From assembly GCA_958419975.1 (NCBI GenBank), contig CATZIG010000004.1, positions 1-30,647 on the forward strand: a DNA stretch of 30,647 bases. The letters run 5' to 3'. The stretch is from an uncultured Collinsella sp. GTDB taxonomy: Bacteria; Actinomycetota; Coriobacteriia; Coriobacteriales; Coriobacteriaceae. The position numbers and the translations under genes were made by a program. The number at the start of each line of letters is the position of its first letter. Positions within the stretch are counted from its first letter, which is position 1. The notes beneath the pieces were generated by a model. It was not told the origin of the DNA and did no database searches. It saw nothing but the letters and a program-made list of their open reading frames with translations. Positions 24,626 to 30,647 of this stretch are shown in pieces.

Positions 24626-25455
24626 GCGCAGCTCTTTTCCTCATAGGCCTTGAGGGACTCGCCCTCTTCGGAACGGTAAGCGGCCTGGCGGGCACGAAGG
24701 TCATCCCAGTCGACCAGGGTGGCATCGAAGTCGGGGCCGTCGACGCAAGCGAACTTGGTCACGCCGCCCACCTCGACGCGGCAGCAGCCGCACATGCCGG
24801 TGCCGTCAACCATGATGGGGTTGAGCGACGCGGTGATGGGGGTGTCGTACTTTTGGGCGGTGAGGGTCGAGAACTTCATCATCGGAACGGGGCCGACACA
24901 GAAGACCTGGCTCACGGCCTTGTCCTGCAGTAGGCGCTCCAGCGGAGCGGTAACAACGCCCTGCTCGCCGTAGGAACCGTCATCGGTAGTGATGTGGATG
25001 TGGTCCTCGTCGAGGAGCTCGCGGAACTGGTCCTCCATGAGCAGGAGGTCCTTGGTGCGGGCGCCCATGATGGCGTGCACCTCGTGGCCGGTCTCGACCA
25101 GGTGCTTGGCGACCGGGAAGGCAATTGCCAGGCCGACGCCGCCGCCAATGACGGCGCAGGGGCCCTCGGCCATCTCGGTGGGAACGCCCAGCGGGCCCAC
25201 GACGTCGCGCAGCGACTCGCCGGCCTCGTAGGTGGAAAGCATTTCGGTGGTCTTGCCGATCACCATGAAGATGAACTCGACCCAGCCCTCGTCACCGTTC
25301 CAGCCAGCCAGGGTAAACGGGACGCGCTCGCCCGTCTCGTTGGCGCGAACCATGAGGAACTGTCCAGCGTGCGCATGCTTGGCGATTGCAGGCGCCTCGA
25401 TGCGGAACTTGAACACCTTCTCCGAGAACTGCGTCTTCTCCAGGATCTTATACAT
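24616..25455 (-). CDS. nfnA: NfnA-type FAD/NAD-binding, [2Fe-2S] subunit
   Basis: 279 residues of the sulfide/dihydroorotate dehydrogenase (PyrK-like) electron transfer family. Order: an FAD-binding barrel (AGQFLMVRANETGERVPFTLAG), an NAD-binding fold (GPCAVIGGGVGLAIAFPVAKHL, about 100-120), then a C-terminal cysteine cluster GTGMCGCCRVEVGGVTKFACVDGP (about 220-245) that binds a [2Fe-2S] centre. With nfnB it forms the NADH-dependent ferredoxin:NADP+ oxidoreductase of anaerobes. It could also be read as PyrK, but no pyrD is near and the coupled partner is GltD-like. The start is ATG 25453-25455 behind GAGAGGGG. The tail KSCACH carries two more cysteines. Confidence 0.87.
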   Translation of the reverse strand: MYKILEKTQFSEKVFKFRIEAPAIAKHAHAGQFLMVRANETGERVPFTLAGWNGDEGWVEFIFMVIGKTTEMLSTYEAGESLRDVVGPLGVPTEMAEGPCAVIGGGVGLAIAFPVAKHLVETGHEVHAIMGARTKDLLLMEDQFRELLDEDHIHITTDDGSYGEQGVVTAPLERLLQDKAVSQVFCVGPVPMMKFSTLTAQKYDTPITASLNPIMVDGTGMCGCCRVEVGGVTKFACVDGPDFDATLVDWDDLRARQAAYRSEEGESLKAYEEKSCACH

Positions 25456-25560
25456 AGAACCCCTCTCTTGTTAGGGCCGCCGAACCGTGCCTCCACGGAA
25501 ATGGACGGTAGCCCGAATAAAACCGTACGCGCACAGGCGTTGTGCAGACATACGGTGCAA

Positions 25561-25566
25561 ATTATA
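25561..25566 (-). promoter_or_regulatory. Candidate -10 box for nfnA-nfnB
   Basis: On the minus strand the bases read TATAAT, preceded by GGG, about 105 nt upstream of the nfnA ATG. No recognisable -35 hexamer is present at 16-18 nt. The long leader between it and the gene shows no further structure that I can name. Confidence 0.35.
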
Positions 25567-25629
25567 CCCTCATGGACATGTCACTTACGTGTGTCTTCGG
25601 CTGTTGGGAGCAGGGTTTATCCACTTTGG

Positions 25630-25662
25630 CCTACCAAAGGGGGAGAGGTTTATTTTGGTCGG
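25630..25662. repeat. Degraded REP-like hairpin, CCTACCAAA arms
   Basis: CCTACCAAA (25630-25638) pairs with TTTGGTCGG (25654-25662) with one mismatch. Between them GGGGGAGAGGTTTATT is a one-base variant of the GGGACAGGTTTATT core found at 8997 and, inverted, at 25790-25832. Confidence 0.6.
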
Positions 25663-25681
25663 TTTTATCAGGTAAAACGGC

Positions 25682-25723
25682 AAAGGGGGCCGGCCTCGCG
25701 CTTCGGTGAGGCCGGCCCCCTTT
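25682..25723. terminator. Strong bidirectional hairpin terminator in the pth-nfnA gap
   Basis: The arms 25682-25697 (AAAGGGGGCCGGCCTC) and 25708-25723 are perfectly complementary over 16 bp around a GCGCTTCGGT apex. Flanking A and T triplets suit both strands. It should end the glmU-prs-pth side transcripts before nfnA. Confidence 0.8.
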
Positions 25724-25789
25724 GGAGCGTTGCATATGTATGGCGGCACAGGGTTTATTGCGACGCGGCATCCGCGGCGTTTCCGCATA

Positions 25790-25832
25790 TAAAACCTGCC
25801 AAAATAAACCTGTCCCTAAATGGTAGGTTTTA
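25790..25832. repeat. REP-like hairpin with CCTGTCCCT core, overlapping the pth stop
   Basis: TAAAACCTGCCA (25790-25801) pairs with TGGTAGGTTTTA (25821-25832) over 12 bp with one G-U pair. The last three plus-strand bases TTA are the reverse complement of the pth TAA stop codon. Read on the minus strand it is nearly the same as the element at 8981-9023, including AGGGACAGGTTTATTTTGG. Confidence 0.85.
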
Positions 25833-26459
25833 GTGCTTGCCGTTGGCGGAGGCGGCACCGTTGACGTGGTCGCGGGCATAGACCACGCCGTGCACGATCG
25901 CCAGGCCGGCGGCGTCGGCCGCGCGGGCGCAGGTGTCCTGGAAATCCTCGGCCTCGCGGGCGCGCAGCTGCTTAAGAACGTAGTCGGCGACGGCCATCTT
26001 GCCGGGAGGGTTGCCGATGCCGGTGCGGATGCGGCTGAAGTCGCGGCTGCCCATCTTGTCGATGATGGAGCGCAGGCCGTTGTGACCGGCGTGGCCGCCG
26101 CCCACCTTAACACGTACGTCGCCGGCGGGAATGTCGAGCTCGTCGTGGATCACGAGCAGCTCCTCGACCTTGATTTTGTACTCGCGGCAGAGCTTGGAGA
26201 TGGGGCCACCCGAGGTATTCATATACGACTGCGGCTTGACCAGTACAATCTGGCGCTTACCGCCCTCTTCCTCGGGATCGTTGATGTTGATGAGCGCGAC
26301 CTCGGCGCCGGCCTGGTTTTTCCAGTACGTGACGCCGGCCTGACGGGCCAGCTCGTCGATCGCCTTAAAGCCGGCGTTGTGGCGGGTCTCGGCATATTCC
26401 TCGCCCGGGTTGCCAAGCCCGGCAACCATGCGAATCTTAAGCGGCTGTGCAGCTGCCAT
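25830..26459 (-). CDS. pth: Peptidyl-tRNA hydrolase
   Basis: Pth releases tRNA from peptidyl-tRNA dropped by the ribosome, in the cytoplasm. The 209-residue protein has the start block MVAGLGNPGEEYAETRHNAGF with catalytic His27, then LVKPQSYMNTSGGPI, VIHDELDIPAGDVRVKVGGGHAGHNGLRSI and FSRIRTGIGNPPGKMAVADYVL, all typical. The start is ATG 26457-26459, 5 nt after GAAAGGA; an in-frame ATG at 26496-26498 would add 13 unrelated residues and has no such site. The C-terminal Ala/Asn/Gly-rich tail ends directly in a hairpin repeat. It follows prs on the same strand across a 242-nt gap filled by a large hairpin. Confidence 0.95.
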   Translation of the reverse strand: MAAAQPLKIRMVAGLGNPGEEYAETRHNAGFKAIDELARQAGVTYWKNQAGAEVALININDPEEEGGKRQIVLVKPQSYMNTSGGPISKLCREYKIKVEELLVIHDELDIPAGDVRVKVGGGHAGHNGLRSIIDKMGSRDFSRIRTGIGNPPGKMAVADYVLKQLRAREAEDFQDTCARAADAAGLAIVHGVVYARDHVNGAASANGKH

Positions 26460-26573
26460 GTTTGTCCTTTCGTTACACAAAAGTTTAATCAACGACAAAG
26501 GCTACCACGCCCGCCGAAGGCGAGGAAAGGTTGCAGCAAAGTCATTTCAGAAAACAGCTGCCCCGAGACAGCA

Positions 26574-26678
26574 GGAAGCCCCGGACGCGCCGGGAGGGGT
26601 TATCAAAGCGAACATCCCGCAGCCGCAAAGCGGCGAGGACGTTCGCGTGATAACCCCGCAGGCGCGCCCGGGGCTTCC
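26574..26678. repeat. 105-nt branched hairpin between prs and pth
   Basis: Nested complementary blocks: an outer 18 bp with one mismatch (26574-26591 with 26661-26678, starting GGAAGCCCCGG), then GGGGTTATCA with TGATAACCCC (10 bp), GCGAAC with GTTCGC (6 bp) and an apical GCCGC-AAA-GCGGC. It is probably folded in the prs-pth transcript. No U-tract follows on the minus strand, so it may be a processing or stability element. Confidence 0.8.
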
Positions 26679-26701
26679 GGAGGGATGCGAGGGTCGAGCG
26701 A

Positions 26702-27688
26702 CTACAGCGCGAAGTCGCCGCCGACGAGCGTGGAGACGGGCTCCTCGTGGTAAACGGCGGAGATGGCCTGAGCGAACTCCTCGGCGACCGAGATGGTCTT
26801 GATCTTGCCGCCGATCTCGACGGGAATGGCGTCGGTGACGAGGCACTCGACGATCGGGGCGTCGTTCAGACGCTCGATGGCCGGACCGGAGAAGATACCG
26901 TGGGTGGCGCAGACGTAGATATCGCCAGCGCCCATAGCCTTGAGCTCCTTGACGTTGGCGCACAGGGTGCCAGCGGTGTCGATCATGTCGTCGTTGATGA
27001 TGCAGGTCTTGCCCTTGATGTCACCGATGATGCCCATGACCTCGGCGGCGTTGTGGCGCGGACGGCCCTTGTGGGCGATGGCCAGGTCGCAGCCGAGCAT
27101 GTCGGACAGCTTCTTGGCGGCCTTGGCGCGGCCCACGTCGGGGGAGACGACAACCAGGTTGTCGGTGTCGAAGTGCATGTCGTTGTAGTACTGGCCAAAC
27201 AGCGGCAGTGCGGACAGGTGGTTAACCGGGATATCGAAGAAGCCCTGGATCTGGCCCTGGTGCAGGTCGAGGGTGATGATGCGGTTGACGCCGGCGCGCT
27301 CGAGCAGGTTGGCGACGAGGCGGGCGGTGATGGGCTCGCGCGGGCCGGCCTTGCGGTCCTGGCGGGCATAGCCGTAGTGGGTGATGACGGCGGTGATGGA
27401 GCGGGCGGATGCGCGCTTGGCAGCGTCGGTGGCGATGAGCAGCTCCATGAGCATGTCGTTGACGTTGCCGCCGGCCACGGACTGAATCAGGAAGACGTCG
27501 GCGCCGCGGACGGTCTCGTCGTAGCGGGCGTAAATCTCACCATTGGCGAACTGCTTTAGCGTAAGGCCCGAAAGCTCGACCCCAAGGTACTCAGCGATCT
27601 TCTGAGCGAGGGGACGGTTGGAGGAACCGGAATACACGCGGATGGACTTGCGCATATTCTCCGACTTCTCGGGATCATTAATCGGCAT
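26702..27688 (-). CDS. prs: Ribose-phosphate pyrophosphokinase (PRPP synthetase)
   Basis: Makes PRPP from ribose 5-phosphate and ATP, feeding purF and the other nucleotide pathways. The 328-residue protein is of class I type: RVYSGSSNRPLAQKIAEYLG, FANGEIYARYDETVRGADVFLIQS, the flexible loop YARQDRKAGPREPITARL, DLHQGQIQGFFDIPVNHL, the divalent-metal/PRPP region VVVSPDVGRAKAAKKL and the ribose-phosphate loop INDDMIDTAGTL. The start is ATG 27686-27688, right behind AGGAGAAGGG; a second ATG 11 codons later is less well placed. It lies downstream of glmU on the same strand, with a terminator-like hairpin between, so it probably has its own promoter. Confidence 0.97.
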   Translation of the reverse strand: MPINDPEKSENMRKSIRVYSGSSNRPLAQKIAEYLGVELSGLTLKQFANGEIYARYDETVRGADVFLIQSVAGGNVNDMLMELLIATDAAKRASARSITAVITHYGYARQDRKAGPREPITARLVANLLERAGVNRIITLDLHQGQIQGFFDIPVNHLSALPLFGQYYNDMHFDTDNLVVVSPDVGRAKAAKKLSDMLGCDLAIAHKGRPRHNAAEVMGIIGDIKGKTCIINDDMIDTAGTLCANVKELKAMGAGDIYVCATHGIFSGPAIERLNDAPIVECLVTDAIPVEIGGKIKTISVAEEFAQAISAVYHEEPVSTLVGGDFAL

Positions 27689-27732
27689 TACCCTTCTCCT
27701 TTATATCGAATGCCATATAGATGCCTTTTTGC

Positions 27733-27738
27733 ATTGTA
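27733..27738 (-). promoter_or_regulatory. Candidate -10 box for prs
   Basis: On the minus strand the bases read TACAAT, about 45 nt before the prs ATG. A promoter is expected here because glmU ends at the hairpin terminator 27826-27862. The -35 region is not convincing. Confidence 0.3.
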
Positions 27739-27825
27739 ACCGCGCGACGGGGTTTATCGAGTCTTGATAACGTCTTTACCGTCAACGGACACGAACCGAC
27801 CACTCATCCGGTTGCGCAGGTCACG

Positions 27826-27862
27826 ATAGAAAAAGGAGCCGTCCCCATGGGAACAGCTCCTT
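27826..27862 (-). terminator. Terminator after glmU
   Basis: AAGGAGC (27833-27839) pairs with GCTCCTT (27856-27862), with inner TCCC/GGGA pairs. On the minus strand the second arm runs into TTTTTCTATCG, a good U-tract. It starts 18 nt after the glmU stop. Confidence 0.75.
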
Positions 27863-27879
27863 AGATGCTTGGTAAAACG

Positions 27880-29292
27880 TTATACCTCGTCGTCCTCGTG
27901 CAGACGGCGGCGATAATCGGCGGCCCAACCCTCAATGTTTACCTGACGGGCACGACCCAGGCCGAGTGCGTCGGCCGGGACCGGCTCGGTGATGACGGAG
28001 CCGGCGGCCACGAGCGCGCCGTCGCCGATCTGGGCGGGCGCGACCATCATGGTGTCGGAACCGATGAAGGCGTCCTTGCCGATGACGGTCTTGTGCTTGT
28101 GCACGCCGTCGTAGTTGCAGGTGATGGAGCCTGCGCCCACGTTGACGCCGGAGCCCATGGTGGTGTCGCCGATGTAGGACAGGTGCGGCACCTTGGAGCC
28201 CTCGCCGATCGTGGACTTCTTGATCTCCACGTGCGTGCCGGCCTTGGAGCCGTCGAGCATGTGGGTGCCCGGGCGCAGGTAGGCGCGCGGGCCGCAGTCG
28301 ACGCCGTTCTCGATGACGGCCTCGATGGCGATGGTCTCATCGATGGTGCAGCCGCTGCCGACGGTGGTGTCGGTGAGGCGACTGTTGGGGCCGAGCTGGC
28401 ATTCCTCGCCCACGGTGACGTGGCCGATCAGATGCGTCTGCGGCCACACGACGGTGTCGCGGCCGATAACGGCGTCGGGGCCGATCCAGGCCTGCGTGGG
28501 ATCGATGAACGTGACGCCCTCGGCCATCCAGTGCTCGTTGATGCGGTCGCGCGCGATGGCGGTGAGCTGCGCGAGCTGAATGCGGCTGTTGACGCCCAGG
28601 CCGTCGCGGTAGTCATCGCAGTGGAAGATGGAGACCGCCTGGCCGTGACCCTTGAGGATTTCGAGCATGTCGGGCAGGTAGTACTCGGACTGCGCGTTGT
28701 CGTTGCCGATCTCGTTAATGTGGGCGGCGAGCTGCGCGCCGTCAAAGGCGTAGCAGCCGGCGTTGCACTCGAGCAACGTGGCGGCCTGCTCGGGCGTGCA
28801 GTCCTTCTGCTCGATGATACGCTCGATCTGGCCGTCGGCGCCCAGCTTGATGCGGCCGTAGCCGAAGGGGTCGGGCGGGGTCATGGTCATGACGGTGCAA
28901 GCGAGCTCGCCGGTGGCGACGGTCTGTGCGAACTTGGCGACGGTGTCGGCGGTGATGAGCGGCAAGTCGCCGTTGAGCACGATGACGGGGCCTTGCGTGA
29001 TGCCGCAGGCATCGAGCGCGACCTTCACGGCGTGACCGGTGCCCAGGCGCTCGGTCTGCTCAACGCACTCGACCTTGGTGGCGCTGTTGGCGTAGGCGCC
29101 GTCGATGAGGGCGCGCATCTCGTCGGCGTGGCTGCCGATGACGACCACGACGCGGCTGCAGCCGGCCTTGATGGTAGCGTCGACGATCCACTGGACCATG
29201 GGCTTGCCCAAGATCTTGTGCGAAACCTTGCAGTGGTTCGACTTCATGCGGGTGCCCTCGCCGGCAGCGAGGATAATTGCGGTTGCGTCCAT
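27880..29292 (-). CDS. glmU: Bifunctional UDP-GlcNAc pyrophosphorylase / GlcN-1-P acetyltransferase
   Basis: GlmU makes UDP-GlcNAc for peptidoglycan. The 470-residue protein has an N-terminal uridylyltransferase with LAAGEGTRMKS (8-18), HKILGKPMVQW, GTGHAV and VLNGDLPLI, a linker and a C-terminal left-handed beta-helix acetyltransferase with AYLRPGTHMLDGSKAGTHVEIKKS, GAGSITCNYDGVHKHKT and GSDTMMVAPAQIGDGALVAAGS. The start is ATG 29290-29292, behind AGGAGATCAC; longer in-frame readings to 29502 have no support. The order glmU, prs, pth resembles the gcaD-prs-ctc-pth block of Bacillus, but the ctc (ribosomal L25-type) gene is missing here. Confidence 0.97.
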   Translation of the reverse strand: MDATAIILAAGEGTRMKSNHCKVSHKILGKPMVQWIVDATIKAGCSRVVVVIGSHADEMRALIDGAYANSATKVECVEQTERLGTGHAVKVALDACGITQGPVIVLNGDLPLITADTVAKFAQTVATGELACTVMTMTPPDPFGYGRIKLGADGQIERIIEQKDCTPEQAATLLECNAGCYAFDGAQLAAHINEIGNDNAQSEYYLPDMLEILKGHGQAVSIFHCDDYRDGLGVNSRIQLAQLTAIARDRINEHWMAEGVTFIDPTQAWIGPDAVIGRDTVVWPQTHLIGHVTVGEECQLGPNSRLTDTTVGSGCTIDETIAIEAVIENGVDCGPRAYLRPGTHMLDGSKAGTHVEIKKSTIGEGSKVPHLSYIGDTTMGSGVNVGAGSITCNYDGVHKHKTVIGKDAFIGSDTMMVAPAQIGDGALVAAGSVITEPVPADALGLGRARQVNIEGWAADYRRRLHEDDEV

Positions 29293-29485
29293 GTGATCTC
29301 CTGTTACGTTATAGAGACGTGTGTTTGGAAACGATACACGGCGCAATATGATACCGCAGGCATATGTTGAGCGCGTAGCGATTGGTTTGCGGCGGTTGAG
29401 GCTTGCGCCGCCGGCGTGGTGTTTGCGCTGCTTGCGGGCGGTGCCGGCAGTGCTTCGGCGTCGGTGATTTGGCGGGAGGGCGGGG
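29293..29485. promoter_or_regulatory. Divergent gap between glmU and ecfT
   Basis: A minus-strand TATAAC (plus 29308-29313) is a weak -10 candidate for glmU, close to its ATG. The G/C-rich 29390-29470 part before ecfT looks compositionally coding (Ala/Gly-rich in one frame) but has no start or family match. No clear plus-strand promoter was found. Confidence 0.25.
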
Positions 29486-30379
29486 ATGCCTATGGACAAC
29501 ATGCGAGAGGGTTCGGGCGCCGAGCCCGTGGGGGCATTTTCAATGTCGCATCCGGCGGTGCCGGCGGTCTACATAGCGTTGACGCTGGGGCTCACCATGT
29601 TCTCGATGCAACCGGTGCTGATTGCGCTGTCGCTTGCGGGCGGGCTGGCGTACGGGCTTGCGACGCGCGGTGCTGCGCGCACGTTAGGGGCGCTTCGCTG
29701 GCAGCTGCCGGTTATTTTGATTATCGCGCTGGTCAACCCTCTGTTTAGTGCATCGGGCTCGACCGAGCTGTTTCGCATCGGCGTGCGCGCGGTGTATCTG
29801 GAAAGCATGGTATATGGCTTGTGCATGGGTGGGCTGTTTGTGGCGAGCGTGCTGTGGTTTGAGGCCGCGGCGTCGATGCTCGAATACGACAAGGTACTCG
29901 CACTGTTGGGCAACGCCGCGCCGGTGATCGCGCTCATGATCTCGATGTGCATGCGGCTTATCCCACAGTTTTTGCGCCGCGGCCGCACGGTGCTGGCGGT
30001 GCAGGACGCGATCGATGTGCCGGGGCGTGCGCCCACCGATCCCGTGCGATCGCACCTGCGGGCGTCGAGCGTGCTGATGGGCTGGGGCATGGAAGATTCG
30101 CTTGAGCGCGCGGATGCCATGCGCTCGCGCGGGTGGGGTGCCGCGACGCGTCGCACGACGTACACGCGGTATCGGCTGGGGCGCAGCGACGCTGCCGCGC
30201 TGGTTGGGCTTGCGCTGTTTGGCGTGGCCACGGCGGCAGTGGCGTGGGCCGCGACGACGCAGTATTCGTTTTACCCGCAGCTTTCGGTGCCTGCGCCGTG
30301 GCTGGGCTATGCCGTGTATGCTGTTTGGATGGTGCTGCCCTGTGTGTTGCATGCGATCGATGAGAAGAGGTTCGGCTGA
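29486..30379 (+). CDS. ecfT: ECF transporter transmembrane protein EcfT (CbiQ family)
   Basis: The transmembrane coupling subunit of energy-coupling factor vitamin/metal transporters, 297 residues. Membrane segments at about 25-60, 72-90, 110-135, 150-165 and, at the end, 238-290. The coupling helices carry the Ala-Arg-Gly type motif in ERADAMRSRGWG (about 205-216), which contacts the ATPases; RAVYLESMVYGLCMGGLF and SMCMRLIPQFLRRGRTVLAVQDA are also family-like. The start is ATG 29486 behind GGGAGGG; ATG 29492 is an alternative. Its TGA overlaps the ATG of the ATPase gene by one base. The substrate-specific S component is not seen and may be outside the window. Confidence 0.9.
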   Translation: MPMDNMREGSGAEPVGAFSMSHPAVPAVYIALTLGLTMFSMQPVLIALSLAGGLAYGLATRGAARTLGALRWQLPVILIIALVNPLFSASGSTELFRIGVRAVYLESMVYGLCMGGLFVASVLWFEAAASMLEYDKVLALLGNAAPVIALMISMCMRLIPQFLRRGRTVLAVQDAIDVPGRAPTDPVRSHLRASSVLMGWGMEDSLERADAMRSRGWGAATRRTTYTRYRLGRSDAAALVGLALFGVATAAVAWAATTQYSFYPQLSVPAPWLGYAVYAVWMVLPCVLHAIDEKRFG

Positions 30380-30647
30380 TGACTCGGTTGGATAGGGGCC
30401 CGGCCTCACGCGCGGCGTGCGGCTCGGATATGCCGGCGATTGAGGTGCGGAGCCTGAGCTTTGCCTACCCCGGGGCTGATGCTGCGGTGCTCGAGGGGCT
30501 CGACTGGTCTGTTTCCCAAGGTGCATTTGCGCTGCTTGTTGGCGGTACCGGATCGGGTAAGTCGACGCTGCTGTCGCTGCTCAAGCCCGAGATTGCTCCG
30601 GCGGGCGAGCGCGCTGGCGAACTGCTCGTGCTGGGCGAGAACGTTGC
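30379..30647 (+). CDS. ECF transporter ATPase (3' end cut by window)
   Basis: The first 89 codons of an ABC-type ATPase: MPAIEVRSLSFAYPGADAAV, then LEGLDWSVSQGAFALLVGGTGSGKSTLLSLLKPE with Walker A GGTGSGKST at about 56-64. The Gly-Gly-Thr-Gly P-loop and the SFAYPG block match EcfA/CbiO-type ATPases. It begins at ATG 30379, overlapping the ecfT stop as TGATG, so the two are coupled. It could be a single EcfA or a fused double ATPase; the end is not visible. Confidence 0.88.
   Translation, partial: MTRLDRGPASRAACGSDMPAIEVRSLSFAYPGADAAVLEGLDWSVSQGAFALLVGGTGSGKSTLLSLLKPEIAPAGERAGELLVLGENV

Larger units (their letters stand above)
25456..25829. other. Gap between pth and nfnA: promoter, terminator and repeats, no gene
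   Basis: The 374-nt gap holds no gene that I can support. It includes the nfnA leader and -10 box (25561-25566), a degraded hairpin repeat (25630-25662), the strong terminator (25682-25723) and the repeat at the pth stop (25790-25832). The A/T-rich GGGTTTATT motif near 25614 and 25751 recalls the repeat core but has no clear partner arm. Confidence 0.5.

Noticed and set aside
27865..29370. A 501-codon plus-strand frame opposite glmU
   Set aside because: Gly/Asp/Val/Ala-biased antisense of glmU with no motif; glmU is unmistakable on the other strand.
29371..29485. Remnant of an S-component gene upstream of ecfT
   Set aside because: One frame is Ala/Gly-rich but it has no start, no membrane pattern and no match that I recognise.

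Overview
The window is GC-rich, densely coded DNA with strong G/C third-position bias. It looks like a Collinsella-type member of the Coriobacteriia (Actinomycetota), a gut anaerobe. Four things support this: a LuxR-type regulator with a multi-spanning membrane half (a hallmark regulator type of this class), the anaerobe-type electron-bifurcating NfnAB pair, a class B sortase with Ala/Pro-rich cell-wall proteins, and a Tat-type lipoprotein. The genus is an inference from gene content, not from a marker gene. Only the two ends are cut: carB lacks its first residues and an ECF ATPase lacks its 3' part.

Layout. 1-3260: carB. 3261-3705: a long gap with two large hairpins. 3706-10935: de novo purine genes (purE, purF, purM, purN) interleaved with a class B sortase, a divergent MoaE-like protein and an inward-facing CmpB-type membrane protein gene. 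11088-13468: a lone PTS EIIA, a PrsA-like foldase and a YqeY-family protein. 13729-17430: a polar amino acid ABC transporter operon (ATPase, Tat lipoprotein, two permeases) followed by a cytidylate-kinase-like gene. 17481-22901: a membrane LuxR regulator divergent from two large secreted, wall-anchored surface proteins. 23216-25455 (minus): nfnA-nfnB. 25830-29292 (minus): glmU, prs, pth. 29486-30647: ecfT and the start of an ECF ATPase.

The genes fit one physiological picture. prs makes PRPP, which purF consumes. purF, purM, purN and purE carry the pathway on, and carB makes carbamoyl phosphate for pyrimidines and arginine. NfnAB balances NADH, NADPH and ferredoxin. The transporters, foldase, sortase and surface proteins form the envelope side.

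The most unusual content lies between the genes. At least eleven intergenic hairpins between about 8.98 and 25.83 kb carry a shared core (GGGGAC or GGGACAG, or a slight variant) beside arms that differ in sequence from family to family yet are self-complementary within each copy. Two copies begin exactly at the TAA stop codon of the preceding gene, one lies exactly between convergent genes with a U-tract, and one is a perfect 26-bp inverted repeat. A further tandem hairpin pair shares a 19-bp arm, and two roughly 90-105-nt hairpins follow carB and separate prs from pth. These look like REP-like elements or a structured 3'-UTR system. No transposase or CRISPR array is present in the window.
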